The notes under the pieces: model-generated
The model's input: only the letters and a program-made list of their open reading frames with translations
The model's database searches: none
Told to the model about the DNA's origin: nothing
Position numbers and translations under genes: made by a program
Assembly: GCA_021776335.1 (NCBI GenBank)
Contig: JAJFGB010000007.1
Span: 1-64,000 of the forward strand
Length of the DNA: 64,000 nt
Origin: Hyphococcus sp.
Lineage (GTDB): Bacteria; Pseudomonadota; Alphaproteobacteria; Caulobacterales; Parvularculaceae
Reading direction: 5' to 3'
Shown: positions 8,770-18,178 of the stretch, piece by piece
Position numbering within the stretch: position 1 is the first letter of the stretch
Layout: every line of letters starts with the position of its first letter

Positions 8770-10158
8770 ATGGGTGGAGTGGGTTTGACGCGGATATTTG
8801 CATCGATAGCAGTGGCGAGCGCGCTGCTTTTCGCAGGCGCCGGGGTTGTTGAAGCTGCAGGACGCGGCGCTCCCGATAGTTTTGCCGACCTGGCCGAAAA
8901 GCTGACGCCAGCGGTTGTCAATATTTCGTCGGCGCAACGCGTCAATGGCGGACGTGCAACGGGCGAGTTGGAGCAGTATCAGCGAAAACTCGGCCGGCCG
9001 TCTGTATCATTGGGGTCGGGTTTTATTATTGATTCAACGGGAATTGTCGTGACCAATAATCACGTCATTGATAATGCCGATGAGATAACCGTCACTTTAA
9101 GCGATGGCCGTGATTTCAAGGCGACCGTGCGCGGCCGCGACCGCGAAACGGATCTTGCAGTTTTGCAGCTTGATGGCGGTTCAACAGTCTTCCCATCTGT
9201 TAAATTTGGTTCGCTTGACCGCGCTCGCGTTGGCGATTGGGTGATTGCAATTGGCAACCCGTTCGGTCTGGGCGGATCAGTGACGGTCGGTATCGTGTCA
9301 GCGCGTCATCGCGATATACAGTCCGGTCAGTATGATGATTTTATTCAAACTGACGCTGCCATCAATCGGGGCAATTCAGGCGGCCCACTTTTTGACCTGG
9401 CGGGCAATGTTGTTGGCGTCAATACTGCAATCTACTCACCGACAAGCGGTTCCGTTGGTGTCGGATTTTCCGTACCTTCGGATCTTGCGCAGACGGTTGT
9501 CGAACAACTGCTGGAATATGGCGAAACACGTCGTGGCTGGCTCGGCGTTTCCATAGATGATTTAACGTCAGAAGTGGCAACAAGTCTTGGTTTGCGGAAT
9601 TCAGACGGCGCCCTTGTCACGGTTGTTCGGTCGAACAGCCCGGCCGAGGAAGCTGGCGTAGAGCCCAACGATATTATTGTGGAATTCAACCGCCGCCCGG
9701 TGTCGAGCGTTCGTGATCTGACCCGCGCAGTCGCTGATACGGCGATCGGTACACGTGTGCAGATGGTGGTTTTGCGGAACAATAAACGTGTATCGCTAAG
9801 TGTCACTGTCGATCGTCGTGAAACGCGACTTCTGGCGGCAAGCCCTTCTGCGCCTCTGGCGGCGAATGCAGCGCGGGGTTCCGGGCTGACGCTGCAGGAG
9901 CCAACCGAAGATATAAAGCAGGCCTATGGTTTGCCGCGAGATGTGGAAGGTGTCGTCGTCACAGCAATCGATCCGGACAGCCCGGCGGCGCTTGTCTTGC
10001 AACCCGGCGATATCATTCTCGAAATCGGATGGGAGCGGGTAACCCGCCCGTCAACAGCGATCGATAAACTTGGCAAGCTGCGAAATCTAAATAGCGGGCC
10101 AGTGCAAATTTATATTCAACGCGGTGATCTGTTGTCCTACAAGTTGCTGCGGCCATAG
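8770..10158 (+). CDS. Periplasmic DegP/Do-like serine protease with two PDZ domains
   Basis: A 462-residue HtrA-family protease that degrades or refolds damaged envelope proteins. The signal peptide (about 1-30, ending VVEAAG) precedes a trypsin-like domain with catalytic triad H98 (TNNHVID), D128 (RETDLAVL) and S203 (GNSGGPLF). PDZ1 follows (about 250-345, RGWLGVSIDDLTSEVA) and then PDZ2 (about 365-460). I choose the ATG at 8770 because GAAGAGG precedes it and it begins the signal peptide directly; a GTG at 8734 is the longer alternative. The hflKC-protease order fits a stress-response neighbourhood, but I see no sigma-E-type promoter. Confidence 0.9.
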   Translation: MGGVGLTRIFASIAVASALLFAGAGVVEAAGRGAPDSFADLAEKLTPAVVNISSAQRVNGGRATGELEQYQRKLGRPSVSLGSGFIIDSTGIVVTNNHVIDNADEITVTLSDGRDFKATVRGRDRETDLAVLQLDGGSTVFPSVKFGSLDRARVGDWVIAIGNPFGLGGSVTVGIVSARHRDIQSGQYDDFIQTDAAINRGNSGGPLFDLAGNVVGVNTAIYSPTSGSVGVGFSVPSDLAQTVVEQLLEYGETRRGWLGVSIDDLTSEVATSLGLRNSDGALVTVVRSNSPAEEAGVEPNDIIVEFNRRPVSSVRDLTRAVADTAIGTRVQMVVLRNNKRVSLSVTVDRRETRLLAASPSAPLAANAARGSGLTLQEPTEDIKQAYGLPRDVEGVVVTAIDPDSPAALVLQPGDIILEIGWERVTRPSTAIDKLGKLRNLNSGPVQIYIQRGDLLSYKLLRP

Positions 10159-10237
10159 GCGACTTGCGCTCTGGGATTTGACACAGAGGAATGTTGCTAG
10201 ATCCGGCAATGGCGCGTGGCGTTACCAAACGGCGCCT

Positions 10238-10363
10238 CTAATCTCCGTCGATCGCATCATCGATCGCCTCGCCGGTATTTTCAATGTCTCGGCCGACGCC
10301 CTTGATCGTTTCACACGCCGATAAAAAGAATAACGCTGATAAAACCAGAAAAAGCGTGCGCAT
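10238..10363 (-). CDS. Entericidin A/B-family small lipoprotein
   Basis: A 41-residue lipoprotein on the minus strand. A hydrophobic signal (residues 1-16) ends in the lipobox LSAC with the lipidated C17, followed by ETIKGVGRDIENTGEAIDDA, which closely matches the mature entericidin sequence. The start codon at 10363 is preceded by AGGAG. In E. coli the EcnA/EcnB pair are small envelope lipoproteins with antidote/toxin roles. Here there is only one copy and no partner, so a toxin-antitoxin function should not be assumed. It lies downstream of serB on the same strand with a 62-base gap. Confidence 0.85.
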   Translation of the reverse strand: MRTLFLVLSALFFLSACETIKGVGRDIENTGEAIDDAIDGD

Positions 10364-10425
10364 AAAATTCTCCTATGTGTCCAAGAGCTCGGAAAAATGT
10401 TGGTTCCCTGTCTCGAAATTGGCTC

Positions 10426-11304
10426 CTAGTTTAGTGTAAATTCCGACTTCTTGACACCCTGCAAATATAAAAGTGCTGTCAGGTCGCCATGATCAATCCG
10501 CGCTTGGGCGGCTTCAGCGACAGCTGGTTTGGCATGATAGGCAACGCCAAGGCCGGCGCTCTCAAGCATCGACAAATCATTTGCGCCGTCGCCGACGGCG
10601 AGCGTCAGGTCAAGTGGAATACCCCTGTCACTGGCGTTGCGCTGGAGCGCCTCCCGCTTTGCCGCGCGTCCAAGAATGGGCTCAGTTACCACACCGCTGA
10701 GGGCGCCGTCTTTTGTCTGCAACTCATTTGCCTGCGCTGTTTGAAAGCCCGTCGCTATTGCGACCCGGCCGGTAAAAAACGTGAATCCGCCGGATACAAG
10801 CGCCGTCACCGCGCCCAGCTTATTCATGGTTCGCACAAGTGTAATTGCGCCAGGCGTGAGTGAGATCTGGCGGTCAAATGTCTCGGCAAGCGCGCTTTCG
10901 GGGACGCCCTTTAGCATGGCGACACGCTCCTTCAGCGCCGCTTCGAAATCCAGCTCGCCGCGCATGGCGCGTTCGGTAATCGCTGATATTTCCGCTCTCT
11001 TGCCGGCATATTCAGCCAGCTCGTCGATGCATTCCTGCTCTATAATCGTAGAATCCATATCGGCGACGAGCAGTTTTTTGCGGCGATTGACGGGCGGTAA
11101 GATATTAATATCGATTGGAACATCCGAGAAGGCTTGTCGCGCAATATGCACCGCGTCATCGCTCGCGACGGTTAAGTCATAGGCGGTTCCAGCGGCCAGC
11201 TCCCTGATTTCGCTTTTCGGGAATAAACCGCTAAGGCGTTTCTTAAAGGATTTATCAATCACCGTATCCGCTGGATCGGCAATCATGGACAGAATATAGG
11301 CCAT
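10426..11304 (-). CDS. serB: Phosphoserine phosphatase
   Basis: Last step of serine synthesis: hydrolyses 3-phosphoserine to L-serine. The protein has 292 residues from the chosen start. A short N-terminal domain precedes the HAD core: the nucleophile motif DMDST is at 82-86 (D82, D84), the Ser motif is VSGGFTFF, and the late acidic motif is GDGANDLSM. An in-frame start 34 codons upstream would reach into miaA on the other strand, so the ATG at 11304 is preferred; the ATG at 11286 is also possible. The gene is divergent from miaA with a 19-base gap, and the two must share promoter space. Confidence 0.94.
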   Translation of the reverse strand: MAYILSMIADPADTVIDKSFKKRLSGLFPKSEIRELAAGTAYDLTVASDDAVHIARQAFSDVPIDINILPPVNRRKKLLVADMDSTIIEQECIDELAEYAGKRAEISAITERAMRGELDFEAALKERVAMLKGVPESALAETFDRQISLTPGAITLVRTMNKLGAVTALVSGGFTFFTGRVAIATGFQTAQANELQTKDGALSGVVTEPILGRAAKREALQRNASDRGIPLDLTLAVGDGANDLSMLESAGLGVAYHAKPAVAEAAQARIDHGDLTALLYLQGVKKSEFTLN

Positions 11305-11323
11305 TCGGGTACGGAAGACTCCT

Positions 11324-12226
11324 ATGAGCGACGCACGCGTCATCTTTATCGCAGGACCAACGGCCAGCGGCAAGTCAGCTGCGGCGCTGTCGCTTGCAAA
11401 ATCCATAGGCGGTCAGATCGTCAACGCTGATGCTATGCAGGTCTATCGTGACTTGCGCGTTTTGACGGCTCGGCCGACATTGGACGACGAAGCGCATGTC
11501 CCCCATCATCTTTACGGTTTTATTGACGGCGAGGAGCCTTATTCCGCCGGCCGCTGGGCACGGGCGGCGTCGGAGGCGATTGCTGAAATCCAGAAACGCA
11601 ATGTGCCCTCTATTGTGACTGGCGGCACTGGTCTCTATTTTCGGGCGCTGGAGCAAGGCCTTTCGCCGATCCCGGAAACGCCGCCTGACATTCGTGACAT
11701 GGCTCTGGCGCGCAGAGTTTCGATCGGCGCTGACGCTTTTTACAAAGAGGTGGTCTTGCGTGACCCGGCGATGGCGCATCTGCCGAAGGGTGACGCGCAG
11801 CGCTTGTTGCGCGTTTGGGAGGTATTTGAAGCGACGGGTCAGCCGCTTTCTTTTTTTCAACAGCTACCGCGTCAACCTCTGATCGAGACAGCGCCGGAAA
11901 AGGTCGTTATCGCGCCGCCCCGCGATACGCTTTATGCGCGTTGTGATGCACGTGCGGCGGCAATGATGGCGGCGGGCGCTCCTCAGGAAGTGCAGGCGCT
12001 GATCAAGCGCAATCTAGATTCTTCGTTGCCCGTCATGAAGGCGCTCGGCGTGCCGGAAATTAGTTCATTGTTGCGCGGCGAATCCACGCGCGAAGAGACT
12101 CTGGCGGCGCTGCAGCAAAATACGCGGCGCTTCGCCAAGCGCCAGATGACATGGTTCCGTAATCAGGCGCGCGACTGGCCAGTTGTAGAAACGGTACAGG
12201 ATGCACTCGCTCTTTTGACGCGGTAG
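11324..12226 (+). CDS. miaA: tRNA dimethylallyltransferase
   Basis: Adds a dimethylallyl group to A37 of tRNAs that read codons starting with U. The 300-residue protein has the P-loop AGPTASGKS (10-18), the substrate-binding NADAMQVYRDL and TARP segments, VTGGTGLYFRAL in the core, and the C-terminal RFAKRQMTWFRNQ tRNA-binding helix. The length is normal, so the gene appears intact although a decayed gene fragment begins a few bases after its stop codon. It is divergent from serB. Confidence 0.96.
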   Translation: MSDARVIFIAGPTASGKSAAALSLAKSIGGQIVNADAMQVYRDLRVLTARPTLDDEAHVPHHLYGFIDGEEPYSAGRWARAASEAIAEIQKRNVPSIVTGGTGLYFRALEQGLSPIPETPPDIRDMALARRVSIGADAFYKEVVLRDPAMAHLPKGDAQRLLRVWEVFEATGQPLSFFQQLPRQPLIETAPEKVVIAPPRDTLYARCDARAAAMMAAGAPQEVQALIKRNLDSSLPVMKALGVPEISSLLRGESTREETLAALQQNTRRFAKRQMTWFRNQARDWPVVETVQDALALLTR

Positions 12227-12227
12227 T

Positions 12228-12503
12228 CAGCCCTATGTCGGTCGTGACGAAATGATCGAGCGCTATGCCGGTTGGTCGGAGAGAACGACGCTTGAATGGT
12301 CGCCAGTTGAAGCCGTTGCAGCGCAAGGCGGCGATTTCGGGTTTACATGGGGCCGCTATGTCTTGACGCGTTTGGATGACAGCGGTGAAAAAAACACCAG
12401 CCACGGAAAATATGTGTCGATCTGGCGGAAGGAACCGGACGGCGCCTGGAAGTTTGTTGCTGACATTGGCAATTCCAATCCTGACCCGGCGGCAGCAGAG
12501 TAA
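12228..12503 (+). pseudogene. C-terminal remnant of a SnoaL/DUF4440-like gene
   Basis: A reading frame open from 12219 gives QPYVGRDEMIERYAGWSE, continues through FGFTWGRYVLTRLDD, and ends KYVSIWRKEPDGAWKFVADIG. This is the second half of a DUF4440-type NTF2-like domain. The first half is missing: the frame closes at a TGA (12216-12218) inside miaA, and the first ATG (12252) falls in mid-domain with no good ribosome site. The likeliest reading is a deletion that joined the 3' half of an old gene to the end of miaA. A short expressed protein from 12252 (83 residues) cannot be excluded. It resembles the C-terminal domain encoded at 4247-5431 in type only. Confidence 0.55.
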
Positions 12504-12839
12504 AAGCATTGCGAAACATAGTAATCTGGCAAGCGGCGCTGGATGGCTGAGTCTAAAAACCTCACTGGATTCAATAATTTCTAGGGGCCGCAAGCAGCCG
12601 ATATTCATTGCGGCTCGCCGGAAACAGGGTTCGGATCCCGGCTGCGGACATCGGGCTTCTTGTTGCAATGGAAGCTGGCTGGCGTTATGAAGTAACGCTT
12701 CTAGGCAGGACCGGCGGGGGGCTGCAAAATTCGGTCTGGGTATGGGGTCGTAACGGTGTAGGGTTGTCGCCCTGCGCTTGCGGGTATTGCCGTCCGGGGA
12801 GATGGCGCCCGTGCAAATGAGTCGGGACCGGTTCAGAGT
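12504..12839. other. 336-base gap without a recognisable gene
   Basis: No reading frame here, on either strand, shows coherent protein character or a supported start. A segment near 12627-12645 resembles a tRNA T-arm (GGGTTCGGATCCCGG), but no matching acceptor or D-arm exists. Together with the gene remnant just upstream, the stretch is best read as decaying sequence, though a small RNA cannot be ruled out. Confidence 0.5.
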
Positions 12840-13607
12840 ATGGTCGAATTCCTGCGCCAACTTGGGCGCTTCCTCAATTCCATGGACGCAAAGGCGATTA
12901 CATCACTCGCCGTTTCTCTGACCCTCCTGATATTCGTCGTCCTGATGTTCTTGTTTGGCCAGCAATGGTTGCACCTCAATGATGATGGCGCCGTATTGAC
13001 GCTGTTAGCGCGTGCAGCGGATTCGCCTTGGGCGATTCTGGGCGTGATCTCGGTATTTTCTCTGCTGGCGCTGACAGGTTTTCCCCAGATTTTGCTTTTT
13101 ACCGTAACGGTCATCGTATTCGGCCCTAAAACCGGCGCGATCTATTCCTGGGTCGCTACGATGGTGAGCGCCACGCTGACATTTGGTCTCGGTCATTTTC
13201 TTGGTGGTCGATGGATTCGCCGATTTGGCGGCGACCGCGTGCAACGCACCATCGATTTTATCGGCGGGCATGGTATTTTGGCGAGCGGATTGGTGCGTGT
13301 GGTGCCATCTGCGCCCTTCATCGTCGTCAATGCGGCGGCTGGAGCGGCACATATTCCTATGTGGAAATTCTGGGCTGGCACCGGGATCGGCATCATACCG
13401 AAAATTTTGCTGGTGGCGGTGCTTGGGATTATGGCCCCGGACGCTGCTGTCCTGAAAGATGGCGTCAGCGGTATTGTCGATTTCTTCACGAGCCGTAAGC
13501 CCGCCGATCTTGCCCTGGTGGCGGTTATTGTAGCCGGCTGGGTCGGGTTTTTGCTGGCAATGCGCTGGATCTACAGGCGCTTGCGGCGGCGCGAGGGCGC
13601 CTATTGA
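12840..13607 (+). CDS. DedA/TVP38/TMEM64 (VTT domain) membrane protein
   Basis: A 255-residue inner-membrane protein with about six hydrophobic segments. The SNARE-associated/VTT core contains TGFPQILLFTVTVIVFGPKTGAIYS-type sequence, GHFLGGRWIRRFGG, and the conserved VRVVPSAPFIVVNAAAGA. Members of this superfamily act as lipid scramblases or flippases and support membrane homeostasis; a role in recycling undecaprenyl phosphate is known for some DedA proteins. The substrate cannot be stated here. The gene precedes the mreB operon by about 160 bases and is probably transcribed separately. Confidence 0.85.
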   Translation: MVEFLRQLGRFLNSMDAKAITSLAVSLTLLIFVVLMFLFGQQWLHLNDDGAVLTLLARAADSPWAILGVISVFSLLALTGFPQILLFTVTVIVFGPKTGAIYSWVATMVSATLTFGLGHFLGGRWIRRFGGDRVQRTIDFIGGHGILASGLVRVVPSAPFIVVNAAAGAAHIPMWKFWAGTGIGIIPKILLVAVLGIMAPDAAVLKDGVSGIVDFFTSRKPADLALVAVIVAGWVGFLLAMRWIYRRLRRREGAY

Positions 13608-13698
13608 AGAAAGATCGTCGACATCGCGAGAATCTTGTTAAGGAATTAAACGGAATGTCAGGCGCCGCCTGCGAATAAGCCTAGTCTTCATAGCTTTG

Positions 13699-13728
13699 TT
13701 GACGATTTAGGAACGCATTAAGGATAAA
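13699..13728 (+). promoter_or_regulatory. Candidate promoter of the mreB operon
   Basis: TTGACG at 13699-13704 and GATAAA at 13723-13728 are separated by 18 bases and lie about 40 bases upstream of mreB. The -35 matches the sigma-70 consensus at five of six positions; the -10 is weaker. This is a pattern match only. Confidence 0.35.
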
Positions 13729-13739
13729 AACGCGGGTAA

Positions 13740-14810
<1,071 letters not shown>

Positions 14811-14829
14811 CAGGTTTACTTCGTGAGGC

Positions 14830-15735
14830 ATGGAATTTTTAGGACAGGACAGGCGGGAAGGACTCGGACGTAAGGCGAATTCCCGTTTTGTTTTATTCCT
14901 TCTTATCGTCGTTTCCGTTCTGTTGCTGCTTTCAAGCCTTTATTCGGCACAGGCTTCAGTTTTCAAAAAAGCACGCGAGGGCGTTATCGACGCTGCCTCG
15001 CCGGTGCTTGAGCTTTTTTCTGGTCCAATCGCTTATTTCAACGATGTGACCGGCTCGGTCTCGGACTATTTCAACATTCTCGAGCAAAATAAGGCGCTGC
15101 GTCAGGAAAATGCCGAACTCCGTCAGTGGATGGATGAAGCGCTTGACCTGCGTGAGGTCGTCGCCGCCTATCGGGGATTGCAAACCTATGAGGCGCCGCC
15201 GGAAGCCCAACCAATTGACGCCTATGTCATTGGTGAGGCGAATGATGCTTTCGCGAGATCGATGATTGTGAATGCTGGAAGGACGCGCAACGTCGAATCC
15301 GGCCAGGCAGTGGTGGACGAAAAAGGGCTTGTCGGGCGCATCGTCGATACCGGCGCTCACGCCTCACGCGTGTTATTGCTGACCGATATTCAAAGCCGTG
15401 TGCCGGTCTATATTGAGGGCGCGGACATTGAGGGCATTCTGGTTGGAAAAACCAGAGACGACCCGACGATCAGTTTTACGGAAAGTTCTGCGCCAATTGA
15501 GCTTATACCCGGACAGCGCGTGTTAACGTCGGGGGCGGGGGGCGTCATGCCGCGTGGTTTGCCGGTCGGGGTTGTCGAGGGCATGGTGCGCGATGATATC
15601 ATCGTTGATCTTTATACAAATTACGTGCGTACGCGCATGGTGCGCATCATTAATTACGAATTCCCGGCGATCAACGCCGATGCCGCTGATGAGCCAGCCG
15701 ACAGTGTCGATGAGCCGTCGCCGGCGGAAGGTTGA
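14830..15735 (+). CDS. mreC: Rod-shape-determining protein MreC
   Basis: Bitopic scaffold that links MreB and MreD to PBP2 and activates it. The 301-residue protein has one membrane segment (about 20-37, FVLFLLIVVSVLLLLSSLYS). A periplasmic coiled coil (about 75-110, around LEQNKALRQENAELRQWMDE) and paired beta-barrel domains with VVDEKGLVGRIVDTG and LLLTDIQSRVPV follow. The acidic tail, rich in Asp, Glu and Pro, is probably disordered. It lies 19 bases after mreB and 3 bases before mreD. Confidence 0.96.
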   Translation: MEFLGQDRREGLGRKANSRFVLFLLIVVSVLLLLSSLYSAQASVFKKAREGVIDAASPVLELFSGPIAYFNDVTGSVSDYFNILEQNKALRQENAELRQWMDEALDLREVVAAYRGLQTYEAPPEAQPIDAYVIGEANDAFARSMIVNAGRTRNVESGQAVVDEKGLVGRIVDTGAHASRVLLLTDIQSRVPVYIEGADIEGILVGKTRDDPTISFTESSAPIELIPGQRVLTSGAGGVMPRGLPVGVVEGMVRDDIIVDLYTNYVRTRMVRIINYEFPAINADAADEPADSVDEPSPAEG

Positions 15736-15738
15736 GGC

Positions 15739-16251
15739 ATGGGGTATCGCGCTGAAAATTTGTTTCGGCTTTTTAAGGCGGCGGCGCCGACATTATTGGG
15801 GCTATTTGGCGTCATCATTCTTGCTTTGCCGGTTAGGTTTTTTGAGGGTGTTGTGCCGACACCCATCATCCCGCTCGTTATCGTTTTTTTCTGGTCCATA
15901 TATGGACCGAGCTATCTTCCAGCGCTCAGCGTTTTTCTGATCGGCCTTTTACAGGATCTGTTAACCGGCGGCCCGCTTGGCTTGTACGCGGGCGTTTACC
16001 TTGTGACGCAATTTGTTGTGATGTCTCAACGGTCATATTTTCTGGGCCGTGAACAAAAGGTCGTCTGGCTCGGATTTTCCTTGGTGGCGGTGGGCGCAAG
16101 CGTTATTCTATGGCTTGTCATGAGTTTGATGTCCGGTGTTTTATTGTCGCCCGCTGCGCTGCTTTTGCAGATGCTCGCCACTGTTATGATTTATCCGGTG
16201 TTCGGTATCGTATTTGGCGAACTGCATCGCCGGGTATTGGTGGAGGTCTGA
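15739..16251 (+). CDS. mreD: Rod-shape-determining protein MreD
   Basis: Integral membrane component of the elongasome. It is 170 residues long with about five or six hydrophobic segments, and the family's loop FFWSIYGPSYLPALSVFLIG is followed by LLQDLLTGGPLGLYA-type sequence. The start ATG lies just after GGTTGAGGC, overlapping the end of mreC, and the TGA stop is one base before the ATG of mrdA. This strongly suggests translational coupling. MreD interacts with MreC and PBP2 and has no enzymatic activity. Confidence 0.94.
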   Translation: MGYRAENLFRLFKAAAPTLLGLFGVIILALPVRFFEGVVPTPIIPLVIVFFWSIYGPSYLPALSVFLIGLLQDLLTGGPLGLYAGVYLVTQFVVMSQRSYFLGREQKVVWLGFSLVAVGASVILWLVMSLMSGVLLSPAALLLQMLATVMIYPVFGIVFGELHRRVLVEV

Positions 16252-16252
16252 G

Positions 16253-18175
16253 ATGGTGCGTTTCAATACTCACGATCCGGAACGCCAGGAAGTTGTCACC
16301 CGGCGGACCATGCTGCTCGGCGGTGGCGTTAGTGTGCTAATGGCCGGAATTGCCGGGCGGCTTTATCAGCTTCAAATACTCGATCACAAGAAGTATCTCG
16401 ATCTCGCCCAGGAAAATCAGTTTAACCGGAGAATTCTGACGCCGTTGCGCGGTGAAATTATTGACCGCTTCGGCAATGTGCTGGCGTCCAATCGGAAGAA
16501 TTTTCGGGTTCTTTTTATTCCTGAACAGGCGCGTGATGTTGAGGCGGCGCTCGACAAAATATCGCAGATTGTGCCGCTTAACGAAGAAAAGCGCGCGCGC
16601 ATCCTGCGTGAAATTCGTCGGCGTGGCGCGTTCACGCCAATTGAGATTGAAGACAACCTGTCATGGCAGGAATTTTCCAAGCTTAATTTCGAGCTGCCCA
16701 ATATTTCGGGTATCTTGCCTGATGTGGGAGAGACGCGCGATTATCCGTTTCTTGAGGCCTCTGCTTTTGTGATCGGTTATGTTGGCGCGGTCACAGAAGC
16801 CGACCTGCGCGCCGAGGAGCAGGATTCAAACCGGGTTTTGCTGCGTCAACCGGGCTTTAAAGTTGGTCGCGACGGGCTTGAGCGCACATACGAAAAAGAA
16901 TTGCGCGGCGCGGCAGGCGAAATGAGTATCAAAATCAATGCTCATGGCCGCGTCATTGAGGAAATTCAAAACAATTCCAAGCCGCCGGTTCAGGGCAAAA
17001 CATTAGCGCTCACGATCGACGCAGAGCTGCAGGAAGCGGCGACGAACGAACTCAAAGATGAGAGCGCCGCTGCCGTCGTGATGGACGCCGTCACAGGCGA
17101 TATATTGGTATTGGCATCAACACCGGCTTTTAACCCCAACGATTTCAATGTCGGCATCAATCCGGAGCTTTGGAAATCGCTCAACGAAAGTCCGTATAAG
17201 CCGCTTTTAAACAAACCGATTTCGGGCGTTTATCCGCCGGGCTCTACATTCAAGGTTATCAGCGCGATCGCCGCACAGCAATCGGGCGTACGGCCGACGC
17301 ATACGCAGCATTGCAGCGGTAAAGTGTGGTACGGCAATCGCTTTTTCCATTGCTGGAAGCGCGGTGGCCACGGAACCCTCAATATGAAGGGCGCCCTTAA
17401 ACACTCCTGTGACGTTTACTTTTACGAGCTCGCCAAGCAGTTAGAGATCGATATTCTCGCAGAGGTTGCACGAAAATTTGGTTTAGGTCAGACCTATGAG
17501 CTGGGAATTTCCGGACAGCAGCGCGGCGTTGTGCCGGACCGGGCCTGGAAGCGTGATTATTTTTCCCGCTCGCCCGAAAACCAGTCCTGGTTTCAGGGAG
17601 AAACGCTCTCCTGCATCATTGGTCAGGGTTACGTCAGCTCTACGCCGCTGCAATTAGCCGTGATGACCGCACGTGTCGCGACAGGCCGAGCGGTGCGGCC
17701 GCGTTTAGTGCGCGCTGTGGGCGACGTTGTGTCGCCAGCGCCGGAGGCGCCACTGATTGATATCGACGAAAAATATCTCAGCGTTGTGCGTGCTGGCATG
17801 AATGCGGTTACCAATGAGGGTGGAACAGCGGCGCGGTCGCGGCTTCAAGATCCCGCATGGCAGCTTGCCGGTAAAACAGGGACCAGTCAGGTTTATCGGA
17901 TCACCGCGGAGGACCGGGCGCGTGGCCTTGCGGATCCCGAGGATCTTCCATGGGAACGCCGCGATCACGCGCTGTTTGTCAGTTACATGCCTTATGAAAA
18001 TCCGCGTTACGTTTGTGCGGTTGTCATTGAACACGGCATCGGCGGAGCGCGTGTTGCAGGCCCCAAAGCGCGCGAAATCATGCGGGCGGTTGCCGCAAAA
18101 GATCCGGCGTCAAAGCCTGCTATTGATCCGCGCAGCCTTGTTCAACGGCCGCTTTCAGGCATTCAAGGAGGGTAG
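16253..18175 (+). CDS. mrdA: Penicillin-binding protein 2 (elongation transpeptidase)
   Basis: Class B PBP that cross-links peptidoglycan during cell elongation, partnered with RodA. The protein has 640 residues. A membrane anchor is at about 20-40, the pedestal/dimerisation domain contains LTPLRGEIIDRFGNVLASN, and the transpeptidase domain follows from about 250. The catalytic serine is S331 in PPGSTFK, the second motif is SCD (385-387), and KTG occurs in AGKTGTSQV. The ATG at 16253 is chosen because it directly follows the mreD stop; a longer in-frame start at 16214 would run inside mreD. Confidence 0.97.
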   Translation: MVRFNTHDPERQEVVTRRTMLLGGGVSVLMAGIAGRLYQLQILDHKKYLDLAQENQFNRRILTPLRGEIIDRFGNVLASNRKNFRVLFIPEQARDVEAALDKISQIVPLNEEKRARILREIRRRGAFTPIEIEDNLSWQEFSKLNFELPNISGILPDVGETRDYPFLEASAFVIGYVGAVTEADLRAEEQDSNRVLLRQPGFKVGRDGLERTYEKELRGAAGEMSIKINAHGRVIEEIQNNSKPPVQGKTLALTIDAELQEAATNELKDESAAAVVMDAVTGDILVLASTPAFNPNDFNVGINPELWKSLNESPYKPLLNKPISGVYPPGSTFKVISAIAAQQSGVRPTHTQHCSGKVWYGNRFFHCWKRGGHGTLNMKGALKHSCDVYFYELAKQLEIDILAEVARKFGLGQTYELGISGQQRGVVPDRAWKRDYFSRSPENQSWFQGETLSCIIGQGYVSSTPLQLAVMTARVATGRAVRPRLVRAVGDVVSPAPEAPLIDIDEKYLSVVRAGMNAVTNEGGTAARSRLQDPAWQLAGKTGTSQVYRITAEDRARGLADPEDLPWERRDHALFVSYMPYENPRYVCAVVIEHGIGGARVAGPKAREIMRAVAAKDPASKPAIDPRSLVQRPLSGIQGG

Positions 18176-18178
18176 CCT

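Noticed and set aside
12627-12645. T-arm-like sequence suggesting a tRNA
   Set aside because: One of the five stem pairs fails and no acceptor, D-arm or anticodon arm fits around it.
12060-12860. 266-codon minus-strand reading frame
   Set aside because: It overlaps the end of miaA, the SnoaL-like remnant and the gap; its composition is Arg/His/Cys-rich and shows no domain.
13628-13639. TTAAGGAATTAA upstream of mreB as a CtrA site
   Set aside because: The spacing between the two TTAA elements is 4, not 7 bases.
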